From NCBI GenBank assembly GCA_964036275.1, contig OZ038433.1, positions 28,131,485 to 28,195,484 of the forward strand: a DNA stretch of 64,000 nucleotides, given 5' to 3'. The stretch comes from Litoditis marina. Its lineage: Eukaryota > Nematoda > Chromadorea > Rhabditida > Rhabditidae. A program made the translations under genes and the position numbers. The notes below the pieces were generated by a model. The model was not told where the DNA came from and made no database searches. It saw nothing but the letters and a program-made list of their open reading frames with translations. Shown in pieces: positions 23,201-36,000 of the stretch; the stretch's first letter is position 1, and each line of letters opens with the position of its first letter.

Positions 23201-26200
23201 CCAAAAATCGATAAATCAATATAATCGATTGACGTTACCGTCAAATGCTTAGCACGTTTAGAGGTATGTTGTATGTAAGTATGAGCCAAATCGGAACAAT
23301 TTTTGTTGCCACTCAAATTACATACAGCATTATGTATGGGTTGAAGGCCGGCTATGCCGGCCTAGCTGGGGGGGACACCCCCCAGACCCCCCCAGTTCAG
23401 TTATGAGTAACTTGCTGGGTGTTTTTAGGTCATTTAACGAAGTTCGGACAAGTTTTGCAGTTTTGACGTCTTCTGGCCTTCTGAATTTGAGTCGTCGTAC
23501 ACCAGACATGTTGTATTCTCATGTATCATCTATCTACCAACTATGTAACACATTTAGAATAATATCCGACGTCAATATGTCGATTTCCATTTTTTGACGT
23601 CTTCTGGCCTTCATAATCTGAGTCGTCGTGCATCTAACACGTCCTACTATCGTGAACTATCCATGAACTAACTATCAAACGCATTTAGAATATTGTCCGA
23701 CGTCAATATGTCAGTTTTCAGATTTGACGTCTTCTGGCCTTCAGAATCTGAGTCGTCGTGCATCTAACACGTCATACTATTGTCTACTATCTATGTTCTA
23801 ACTATCTACCGCATTTAGAACTATCTCAGACGTCAAATTGTCAGTTTTCAGATTTGACGTCTTCTGGCCTTCAGAATCTGAGTCGTCGTGCATCTAACAC
23901 GTCATACTATTGTCTACTATCTATGTTCTAACTATCTACCGCATTTAGAACTATCTCAGACGTCAAATTGTCAGTTTTCAGATTTGACGTCTTCTGGCCT
24001 TCAGAATCTGAGTCGTCGTGCATCTAACACGTCATACTATCGTCTACTATCTATGTTCTAACTATCTACCGCATTTAGAACTATCTCAGACATCAAATTG
24101 TCAGTTTTCAGATTTGACGTCTTCTGGCCTTCAGAATCTGAGTCGTCGTGCATTTAACACGTCATACTATCGTCTACTATCTATGTTCTAACTATCTACC
24201 GCATTTAGAACTATCTCAGACATCAAATTGTCAGTTTTAAGATTTGACGTCTTCTGGCCTTCTGAATTTGAGTCGTCGTACACCAGACATGTTCTACTCT
24301 CATGTATCATCTATCTACCAACTATATAACACATTTAGAATAATGTCCGACGTCAATATGTCGATTTCCATTTTTTGACGTCTTCTGGCCTTCATAATCT
24401 GAGTCGTCGTGCATCTAACACGTCGTACTATCGTGAACTATCCATGAGCTAACTATCAAACGCATTTAGAATAATGTCCGACGTCAATATATCAGTTTTC
24501 AATTTCGACGTTTTCTGGCCTTCAGAATCCAAGTTGTCGTGCATCTAACGCGTCATACTATCGTCTACTATCTATGTTCTAACTATCTACCGCATTGAAC
24601 TATCTCAGACATCAAATTGTCAGTTTTCAGATTTGACGTCTTCTGGCCTTCAGAATCTGAGTCGTCGTGCATCTAACACGTCATACTATCGTCTACTATC
24701 CATGTTCTAACTATCTACCGCATTTAGAACTATCTCAGACATCAAATTGTCAGTTTTCAGTTCCGACGTTTTCTGGCCTTCAGAATTCGAGTTGTCGTGT
24801 ATCTGACACGTCATGCTATCATCTACTATCTATGTTCTAACTATCTACCGCATTTAGAACTATCTCGGACATCAACATGTCAGTTTTCAGAATTGACATC
24901 TTCTGGCATTCAGAATCCGAGTTGTCGTGTATCTAACACGTCATGCTATCATCTACTATCTATGTTCTAACTATCTACCGCATTTAGAACTATCTCAGAC
25001 ATCAAATTGTCAGTTTTCAGATTTGACGTCTTCTGGCCTTCAGAATCTAAGTCGTCGTGCATTTAACACGTCATACTATCGTCAACTATCTATGTTCTAA
25101 CTATCTACCGCATTTAGAACTATCTCAGACATCAAATTGTCAGTTTTAAGATTTGACGTCTTCTGGCCTTCTGAATTTGAGTCGTCGTACACCAGACATG
25201 TTGTATTCTCATGTATCATCTATCTACCAACTATATAACACATTTATAATAATGTCCGACGTCAATATGTCGATTTCCATTTTTTGACGTCTTCTGGCCT
25301 TCATAATCTGAGTCGTCGTGCATCTAACACGTCGTACTATCGTGAACTATCCATGAACTAACTATCAAACGCATTTAGAATAATGTCCGACGTCAATATA
25401 TCAGTTTTCAGTTCCGACGTTTTCTGGCCTTCAGAATCCGAGTTGTCGTGTATCTAACACGTCATGCTATCATCTACTATCTATGTTCTAACTATCTACC
25501 GCATTTAGAACTATCTCGGACATCAACATGTCAGTTTTCAGAATTGACATCTTCTGGCATTCAGAATCCGAGTTGTCGTGTATCTAACACGTCATGCTAT
25601 CATCTACTATCTATGTTCTAACTATCTACCGCATTTAGAACTATCTCAGACGTCAAATTGTCAGTTTTCAGATTTGACGTCTTCTGGTCTTCAGAATCTG
25701 AGTCGTCGTGCATCTAACACGTCATACTATCGTCTACTATCTATGTTCTAACTATCTACCGCATTTAGAACCATCTCAGACATCAAATTGTCAGTTTTCA
25801 GATTTGACGTCTTCTGGCCTTCTGAATTTGAGTCGTCGTACACCAGACATGTTCTACTCTCATGTATCATCTATCTACCAACTATATAACACATTTAGAA
25901 TAATGTCCGACGTCAATATGTCGATTTCCATTTTTTGACGTCTTCTGGCCTTCATAATCTGAGTCGTCGTGCATCTAACACGTCGTACTATCGTGAACTA
26001 TCCATGAACTAACTATCAAACGCATTTAGAATAATGTCCGACGTCAATATATCAGTTTTCAATTTCGACGTTTTCTGGCCTTCAGAATCCAAGTTGTCGT
26101 GCATCTAACGCGTCATACTATCGTCTACTATCTATGTTCTAACTATCTACCGCATTTAGAACTATCTCAGACATCAAATAGTCAGTTTTCAGATTTGACG

Positions 26201-29200
26201 TCTTCTGGCCTTCAGAATCTGAGTCGTCGTGCATCTAACACGTCATACTATCGTCTACTATCCATGTTCTAACTATCTACCGCATTTAGAACTATCTCGG
26301 ACATCAAATTGTCAGTTTTCAGTTCCGACGTTTTCTGGCCTTCAGAATTCGAGTTGTCGTGTATCTGACACGTCATGCTATCATCTACTATCTATGTTCT
26401 AACTATCTACCGCATTTAGAACTATCTCGGACATCAACATGTCAGTTTTCAGAATTGACATCTTCTGGCATTCAGAATCCGAGTTGTCGTGTATCTAACA
26501 CGTCATGCTATCATCTACTATCTATGTTCTAACTATCTACCGCATTTAGAACTATCTCAGACATCAAATTGTCAGTTTTCAGATTTGACGTCTTCTGGCC
26601 TCCAGAATCTAAGTCGTCGTGCATTTAACACGTCATACTATCGTCAACTATCTATGTTCTAACTATCTACCGCATTTAGAACTATCTCAGACATCAAATT
26701 GTCAGTTTTAAGATTTGACGTCTTCTGGCCTTCTGAATTCGAGTCGTCGTACACCAGACATGTTGTATTCGCATGTATCATCTATCTACCAACTATATAA
26801 CACATTTATAATAATGTCCGACGTCAATATGTCGATTTCCATTTTTTGACGTCTTCTGGCCTTCATAATCTGAGTCGTCGTGCATCTAACACGTCGTACT
26901 ATCGTGAACTATCCATGAACTAACTATCAAACGCATTTAGAATAATGTCCGACGTCAATATATCAGTTTTCAGTTCCGACGTTTTCTGGCCTTCAGAATC
27001 CGAGTTGTCGTGTATCTAACACGTCATGCTATCATCTACTATCTATGTTCTAACTATCTACCGCATTTAGAACTATCTCGGACATCAACATGTCAGTTTT
27101 CAGAATTGACATCTTCTGGCATTCAGAATCCGAGTTGTCGTGTATCTAACACGTCATGCTATCATCTACTATCTATGTTCTAACTATCTACCGCATTTAG
27201 AACTATCTCAGACGTCAAATTGTCAGTTTTCAGATTTGACGTCTTCTGGTCTTCAGAATCTGAGTCGTCGTGCATCTAACACGTCATACTATCGTCTACT
27301 ATCTATGTTCTAACTATCTACCGCATTTAGAACCATCTCAGACATCAATATGTCACTTTTCAGTCTTGACATCTTCCGGCTTTCAGAATCCGAGTTGTCG
27401 TGTATCTAACACGTCATGCTATCATCTACTATCTATGTACTAACTATCTAAGGTATTTAGAATCGTCTTCTATCTACTACTATCTATGTACTAACTATCT
27501 AAGGCATTTAGAATCGTCTTCTATCTATCTACTAACTAACTACCGCATTTAGAACTATCTCCGGTGTCAATATGCTAGTTTCCAGTTTTGACATCTTCTG
27601 GCCTTCAGAATCTGAGTCGTCGTGTATCTAACACATCGTACTCTCATATACTATATATGTTTCAGCTATCTAAGGCCTATCGAACTATCTACGACGTCAA
27701 TATGCTAGTTTTCTGCTTTGACGTCTTCTGGCATTCATAATTTAGCTCGTCGTCACTTGGCTAGGACTTTAGACACCTAAATATGATGTAGAGGGGATTA
27801 TGAACGTACAGAAGGCGAATCTCACGTTTCTACGTGGAATTTGTTAAAACATCAAAGATCATGTTGACGATTGCGGTCACGTGACCCGATAAGCCAGCTC
27901 AAACCAGCTTACAAGATCATCAAATTCTGTAGGAAGAAATGGTTATTTTCGTTTGATTTTTTCACACAATGTTTTTCACTGTTCAACCAATACTCACAAA
28001 TAATTTCCGGTTAATTGATCTATTTTGTGGACCTCTACGAAGGCGAGTAAAACAGTATCTCGAGAAATTTGAAAAATTGTAAAAACTTAAACGATGAAGC
28101 TACGCAAATTTCACACACCCCTCGTTGATCAGCTCACTGAGCGAAACATTTTACTAACTAACAACTTTTTCTGAAAGTTGAAACTGACATAGTTGAGAAT
28201 TTTGAATTTGAAATTTTTTTCAACTCATTCAATCTCGAAAACTATAAATGGTAGCGGGACGTTATTGGGGTAGGTGTTTAGGCTAACACGTTCATTTCGT
28301 CTGACGAAATTGGACAAAATTCTATTCAGCCAATCTCAGGTTATAAAATCGATGACGTCATCGTTTTTCGGAAAACTTACTCATAAAAAACGCAGAATGC
28401 AAATTTGAAGGCGGATCTTTTGGGTTTCCAATTATTTCAATCAGCCACATCATTATGTCAAAAGTTGAGCAAAGATGGCTGCTGATGAAAAAATTTCATG
28501 TAAAAAGTCTGTCGATTATAAGGCACTTTTCAAATCAATCCCATTGCGCGATATCTGCAACTGTGGAGTTCATTTCACCATAAGTTAGTCTAAGTAGTGA
28601 AGTGTTCAGGATGGAACAAAATCGACTGATTCGGTTACATTATTTGCACGTTATTTGACGTGGAAAAATGGATGACGTCATCACTTTTTGAGAAAAATGT
28701 GTATAAAAATCGAAAAATTGAGAATGAGCCCTAATGCCCGCGGAATATTTTATACAGTTACCAGCCACGTAACACACTTGAGTTACAGAAGAATCGGAAC
28801 AACTTTTGTTAACACCTGAACCCCCTAAAGTCGTTAAGTCAACTTTGCGGTAGTTGAATGTTAGCGGATTTTTGCTGTCTCGTTGTAAAGGTCCCCATAG
28901 GAGAGTAAGTAATAAGAAGTTATGGACAGATATCGGCAACGGCTGGCCGGCTACAGCCTGTTGGAACGGTGCCAACTTTTTTTGTCGAACGCGCCAAAAA
29001 TCGATAAATCAATATAATCGATTGACGTTACCGTCAAATGCTTAGCACGTTTAGAGGTATGTTGTATGGAAGTATGACGGAAATCGGAACAACTTTTGTT
29101 AACGCTCAAATTACATACAGCATTATGTATGGGAGGTTGACTAGGCCGGCTATCGCCGACCTAGCTGGGGGGTACCCCCAGACCCCCCCTGTTGGTTATT

Positions 29201-32200
29201 GGTAAGTTTGTAGATGTTTATAGGTTCATTTACAAAGTTTTGTCATTTTTAGCCAAGTTTGAACATGTTTTGTAGTTCTGACGTCTTCTGGCCTTCAGAA
29301 TCTCAATCATTGTACATATAAGACGTCATACTAACATCTAATATCTATGCTCTCACTATCTAACGCATTCAGAACTATCTTCGACGTCAATTCGTCAGTT
29401 TTCATTTTCGACGTCTTCTGACCTTCAGAATATCAGTCCTTGTTCATCTAAGACGTCATACTATCGTCTACTATCTATGTTCTAATTATCTACGGCATTA
29501 AAAACTATCGCCGACGTAAATATGTCACTTTTCATTTTTGACGTCTTCTGATCTTCAGAATCTCAGTTCTCGTTCATCTAAGACGTCATACTATCGTCTA
29601 CTATCTATGTACTAACTATCTACGGTATTTAGAACTATCTCCGACGTGAATATGTCACCTTTCATTTTTGACGTCTTCCGACCTTCAGAATCTCAGTTCT
29701 CGTTCATCTAAGACGTCATACTATCGTCTACTATCTTTGTACAAACTATCTTTGGCATTGAGAACTATCTCCGACGTAAATATGTCACTTTTCATTTTTG
29801 AGGTCTTCTGACCTTCAGAATCTCAGTTCACGTTCATTTAAGACGTCATACTATCGTCATTATCTATGTACTAACTATCTACGGTACTCAGAACTATCTC
29901 CGACGTCAATATGTCACTTTTCATTTTTGACGTCTCCTGACCTTCAGAATCTCAGTCCTTGTTCATCTAAGACGTCATACTATCGTCTACTATCTTTGTA
30001 CAAACTATCTTCGGCATTAAGAACTATCTCCGACGTAAATATGTCACTTTTCATTTTTGACGTCTTCTGACCTTCAGAATCTTAGTTCTCGTTCATCTAA
30101 GACATCATACTATCGTCTACTATCTATGTACTAATTATCTACGGTATTTAGAACTATCTCCGACGTCAATATGTCACTTTTCATTTTTGACGTCTTCTGA
30201 CCTTCAGAATCTCAGTCCCTGTTCATCTAAGACGTCATACTATCGTCTGCTATCTATGTTCTAACTATCTACGGCATATAGAACTTTCTCCGACGTCAAT
30301 ATGCCACTTTTCATTTTTGAGGTCTTCTGACCTTCAGAATCTCAGTCCTTGTTCATCTAAGACGTCACACTATCGTCTACTATCTTTGTACAAACTATCT
30401 ACGGCATTAAGAACTTTCTCCGACGTAAATATGTCACCTTTCATTTTTGACGTCTTCTGACCTTCAGAATCTCAGTTCTCGTTCATCTAAGACGTCATAC
30501 TATCGTCTACTATCTTTGTACAAACTATCTTCGGCATTAAGAACTATTTCCGACGTAAATATGTCACGTTTCATTTTTGACGTCTTCTGACCTTCAGAAT
30601 CTCAGTTATCGTTCATCTAAGACATCATACTATCGTCTACTATCTATGTACTAACTATCTACGGTATTTAGAACTATCTCCGACGTCAATATGTCACTTT
30701 TCATTTTTGACGTCTCCTGACCTTCAGAATCTCAGTCCTTGTTCATCTATCTATGTTCTAACTATCTACGGCATATAAAACTTTCTCCGACGTCAATATG
30801 TCACTTTTCATTTTTGACGTCTCCTGACCTTCAGAATCTCAGTCCTTGTTCATCTATCTATGTTCTAACTATCTACGGCATATAAAACTTTCTCCGACGT
30901 CAATATGTCACTTTTCATTTTTGACGTCTTCTGACCTTCAGAATCTCCGTCCTTGTTCATCTAAGACGTCATACTATCGTCTACTATCTTTGTACAAACT
31001 ATCTACGGCATTAAGAACTTTCTCCGACGTAAATATGTCACCTTTCATTTTTCTTCTGACCTTCAGAATCTCAGTTCTCCTTCATCTAAGACGTCATACT
31101 ATCGTCTACTATCTATGTACTAACTATCTACGGTATTTAGAACTATCTCCGTCGTCAATATGTCATTTCTCATTTTTGACGTCTTCTGACCTTCAGAATC
31201 TCAGTCCTCGTCATCGAAGACGTCAGACTATCGTCTACTATCTATGTACTAACTATCTACGGCATTTAGAACTATCTCCGACGTCAATAGAACTATCATG
31301 GACGTTAAAATATCAGTTTTAAGTTCTGACGTCTTCTGGACTTCAGAATTATGTTTGTCGTCAGTAGAATCTTACTTCTGGCACCTACGTGATGTTGAGA
31401 AGAGCATCTCAGTCCTATTAGGTAGAAATCTCACGTTCCACGTGAAATATGTTAAGACATCAAAGATCTTGTTGACGATTTCGGTCACGTGACCCGATAA
31501 GCCAACTCAACCAACTTACAATGTTATCGATTTTTGAAGGAAAAAATGGCTATTTTTCTTAGATTTTTCTACACAATGATTGTCACTCTTCAACTAATAC
31601 ACACAGACAGTTTCCAAACAATTGATGCATTTTGTGGACTTCTACAAATGAAATAGTAACTCGAAAAATTTAAAAAAATTATAAAAACTGAACCAATATA
31701 GCTACGCAACAATTTGCGCATTTCCAGGTATCAGCTCACTGAGCCGAACATTTCACTAATTGGTACATTTTCTGATTGTTGAAACCGGCCGAAATGCTTA
31801 AATCGAGTTTGAAACTTTTTTCAACTCATTCAATCTCAAAAAGTTTGAATGGTGACGGGATGTTAACGTGGTAGATAGTTAGGCTTCTGCAGTCATTTCG
31901 TTTGACCAAATCTGGCAAAGTTCTGTTCAGCCATTTTCACTGTAGAAAATCGATGACGTCATCACTTTTACATAAAAATGTTCATAAAAATCGAGAATAA
32001 CAAATTGAGCCCTAATGCCTCGACTATCTTTCTAGCAGTTGTCAGCTACGTAACATACTTTTTGTGGGAGAGAATCGAAGCACCTTTTTGGTTTCATTGA
32101 ACCCCCTCCTCGCCAAAAGTGCTAAAGTCAACTTCGTTGTAGACAACAGTGGGGACAATCTGATTTGAATTTTGTATAGAGCTTATGTAGTATGTAGTTA

Positions 32201-33001
32201 CTGGAAGGATAACTGGTGATAATCTCTAGCGGCACGCCAGCCAGAGCCATCAGAAAGAGGCCTCATTTTCAACTTTTGTGCATTAAAAATCGATAAATCA
32301 ATATTATCGATTTCTTTTGATCTTGCACTTTTGTAATGTTAAGACGTATGTTGTATGGAAGTATGAGCCAGATCGGAACAACTTTTGTTAACGGTCAAAG
32401 TCCAATCGTTTCTATATATAGGGGGGGCGGTCATTTCGTTACACAAAATTGGGCACAACTCTGTTCAGCCATTCTCACGGTATAAAATCGATGACGTCAT
32501 CACTTTTACATAAAATGGTTCATAAAAAATCGATAAATCAATATGATGGATTTTAATCAGGGGCGCTAAGGTCGCGAAGGCTGGAGGTATATTGTATGTA
32601 AATATTAACAGTTTTGTAACAACTTTTTGTCGCCACCCCAGCAGTTTGAAAAATTTTTCAACTCATTCAATCTCAAAAAGTTTGAGTGATGACGGGATGT
32701 CAGTGTGGTAGATGGTTAGGCTACTGCGGTCATTTCGTTAGACAAAATTGGGCACAATTCTGTTCAGCCATTCTCACGGTATAAAATCGATGACGTCATC
32801 ACTTTTACATAAAATGGTTCATAAAAAGTCGATAAATCAATATGATGGATTTTAGGGAGCTATGCTGTATATAGGTATGAGCCAAATCGTAACAACTTTT
32901 CGCCACTCTCAAAGTCCAATCGTTTCTATGTATAGGGGGGTGATTTGAAGTAGTTGTATTTAACAAAGCCACACAAAGCAACGTACAAACTGACCATAAC
33001 G

Positions 33002-33077
<76 letters not shown>

Positions 33078-36000
33078 TCGTATAGTTGCCTTGTTACCAA
33101 CAACTCACGTACGTTCGGAAACAGTCGATCCCATGGCCTGGTGGTGACAGAACAAACTTTGAGTTGGCCACATCAGAAAGATAGTTAGGCCACGATTTAT
33201 TGGGCCATGTTCTGAAACAGCGCGCCGTGCGTAGGAATTCGATATACTGACACAACATGAAAGTGACATGAAAAACAAAGGAGTAAATGTGAGAAAAGAA
33301 TGAAGAGAACTAGAGAGAGAAAGACCGAGAAAAAGAGAGAGAGACGGAGAGTGAGGCTGGAGACAAAATGAGAAAAAGCGTTTTTTTTTTAACTAAAAAA
33401 TGGTTCCATCATCTCTAGAACTGGTATGTGCATAACAGCAAGAAACTGACACACAGGTTGCCTGCAGGTCGGCCCGAGTGCAGATTTGATTCCACAGTGC
33501 GCCGCGAGCATCTTGGTTGGTATAGTTCCGAAAATTGAGATAGAGATTGATTTTCCGGAGACCAACATCTACACTGAAAAAACAAATTGTTCGGCGACGT
33601 CTTATCATTAGCATAATTCTGTCTCTTCTATTTCTGTTTTGTTTCTATTATATTACAATTAAAATGAACTTGTGGTGTGCAATTTATCGCCACGATGAAT
33701 ATTCATGCAAGAAACTAATCATTCAACGACCTGACCGATCTGAATGAATATCGGGTATGTATGTAAAAGAATCTGCTATGAGCATTGAAATGAATCTTAA
33801 AGAGACCACATCTTTCATAATTTTTCTGTTCAGAATTCCGAAACAATGGAAAATTTTACTCCTTCATCTCGTTTTGTTTCACTTGTTAAACATTGGAGAA
33901 CAGTTAGATACTTTTTCCGCTTATTTGTTCTCCATGCGAATCATAATGATGTGGAATAACTTTTTGGAGAAAAATTTGCGCGTACCACAGGATAAAAACC
34001 AACGAACCCCGAAAACGGCTACTTACGAAGAATATTTCTGCTCAATTTGAACAGACCGTGCTGAACCTGTTTCGAAACTGACGCGGTTTTGGCGATTCTC
34101 TCCAGAATTTTCTGATCAGCGTTCGTTCTATGCTGATTCATGATCCCTACGGAATTGGAGATGCCAATGGGAACAGTTGTTAGATGCTCATGTTGCCGGT
34201 CCGTGTTCCAAGCAAACCAGTGTATCAGATTAGGATCGCTGGAACACACCTAGTCCTTGAGATTATCGCATCCTTTGCTCGACGATTTATCAAATATCTG
34301 TTTAGCGACAACTCAATCGTTTCTCTTAGTTCTTTCCAGAGACCGATGTATATATAACGCGTTGGTGATCTAGAATGAATCATCGCGCGCAGCGCGAAGC
34401 GCTGTGCGAGATTTGTCTTTGGTCCGGCTAATGCGCGCTTTCGTTTTTTTAGTTTCTCCACAAAAAGGCTGAATGTTGCAAAACAAAGTAAAGTAAAACA
34501 AGAAAAGTAAACCCAGTTTAAGGGTATCTACTCAACCGATTCCGTTGAAAATTGTGGAAGACATGTGATACCTACTCAAACCCTCGCGGAGCAAAAAAAA
34601 TTCAAAAATTGTTTTAATCAAAGTTATAGACATATTTCGAAAAGTGTCTGCGTCTCTCCATTTAGCACGCTCTCTCACTCTCTCTGTCCGGTCGACAACT
34701 CAATTTGGCTGAATGTTGCAAAACAAAGCCGGTCGACAACTCAATTTGTATTGTAACTAAAAGTGTCTGCGTCTCTCCATTTAGCACGCTCTCTCACTCT
34801 CTCTGTCCGGTCGACAACTCAATTTGTATTGTAACTTAGAGTAACAATTACCGATTTGCTCGAAATATGAAATATGATGCCATCGTGACTTTTATTTGAA
34901 TATGAAGTATTCTATTCCTGACGTCCTTCAGGATTCTGGAGACCGGATGACGTCATTTTTGAAAAGTGCAAAGTTGACGTCACATATATTTTCAAATGAT
35001 GGTAATATCTTAGAAAGGGTCAATTGACGGTGAAACTCAATCTGAGAGTGATGTATTCTGGGATTCTGGAGACCAGATGACGTCGATTTTGAAAAGTGCA
35101 AAGTTGACGTCACATATATCTTCAAACGATGGTAATATCTTAGAAAGGGTCAATTAACGGTGAAACTCAATCTGAGAGTGATGTATTCTGGGATTCTGGA
35201 GACCATATGACGTCAATTTTGAAAAGTGCAAAGTTGACGTCACATATATTTTCAAACGATGGTAATATCTTGGAAAAGGTCAATTAACAGTGAAACTCAA
35301 TCTGAGAGTGATGTATTCTGGGATTCTGGAGACCAGATGACGTCGATTTTGAAAAGTGCAAAGTTGACGTCACATATATTTTCAAACGATGGTAATATCT
35401 TAGAAAGGGTAAATTAACGGTGAAACTCAATCTGAGAGTGATGTATTCTGGGATTCTGGAGACCAGATGACGTCGATTTTGAAAAGTGCAAAGTTGACGT
35501 CACATATATTTTCAAACGATGGTAATATCTTAGAAAGGGTCAATTAACGGTGAAACTCAATCTGGGAGTGATATATTCTGGGATTCTGGAGACCAGATGA
35601 CGTCGATTCTGAAAAGTGCAAAGTTGACGTCACATATATTTTCAAATGCTGAAACTATCTTAAAAATGATACATTAACGACGAAACTTTATCTAAATATG
35701 ACTTATTCTGGGAATCAGAAGGCCAGATGACGTCAACTTTTCAAAAATTGACGTGAAATATGTTTTCGAATGCTGAAAGTTTCTTAGAAATGGTCAATTC
35801 ACGATGAAACTTCATTCAAACATGACGTATTCTGGGATTCTGAAAAGCAGAGGGCAGAAAGTAAGTTTTTAGAACTGCAATGTTGACGTCATATTTTTCT
35901 CAAATGATAGTAATACTTGGCAAGTGGTTCATTAAGAAAACAATTTTATCTGCACCGTACAGATCAAACCACATACCTACGGCATGTATACAAAAAGAGA

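Larger units (their letters stand above)
17284..33112 (-). other. 15.8-kb intron packed with Helitrons and satellites
   Basis: The intron is delimited by donor GTACGT and acceptor TATTCAAG, with phases that reconstruct the conserved G-I-D-C-F-R-T-W-E motif. Contents from low to high coordinate: unassigned sequence and an 80-bp MITE relic (17,284-17,760); a 55-bp motif (17,945-18,000); a small minus Helitron; array A1; Helitron bodies; array A2; another body; array A3; a third body to 32,943; an inverted copy of the 55-bp motif (32,944-32,999); and an (AT)n tract. No other coding sequence is seen. Confidence 0.7.

Noticed and set aside
22762..23252. Two identical 63-codon frames (WTDIGNGWPATACWNGANFF)
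   Set aside because: They are copies of a tandem repeat in a Helitron body, found again at 28,854; short, without splice sites or a known family.
18850..31490. Direct repeats that might suggest a CRISPR array
   Set aside because: Units are contiguous 130-bp satellites with no spacers and no cas genes, in a eukaryotic intron context.
33547..34050. Plus-strand frames resembling a type II membrane protein
   Set aside because: They lie antisense to exons and introns of the GT gene, have no consistent splicing, and the minus-strand exons are far better supported.
34247..34249. TAG apparently truncating the GT gene
   Set aside because: Choosing the acceptor TTCCAG at 34,239-34,240 gives the phase required by the previous exon and places the TAG in the intron.
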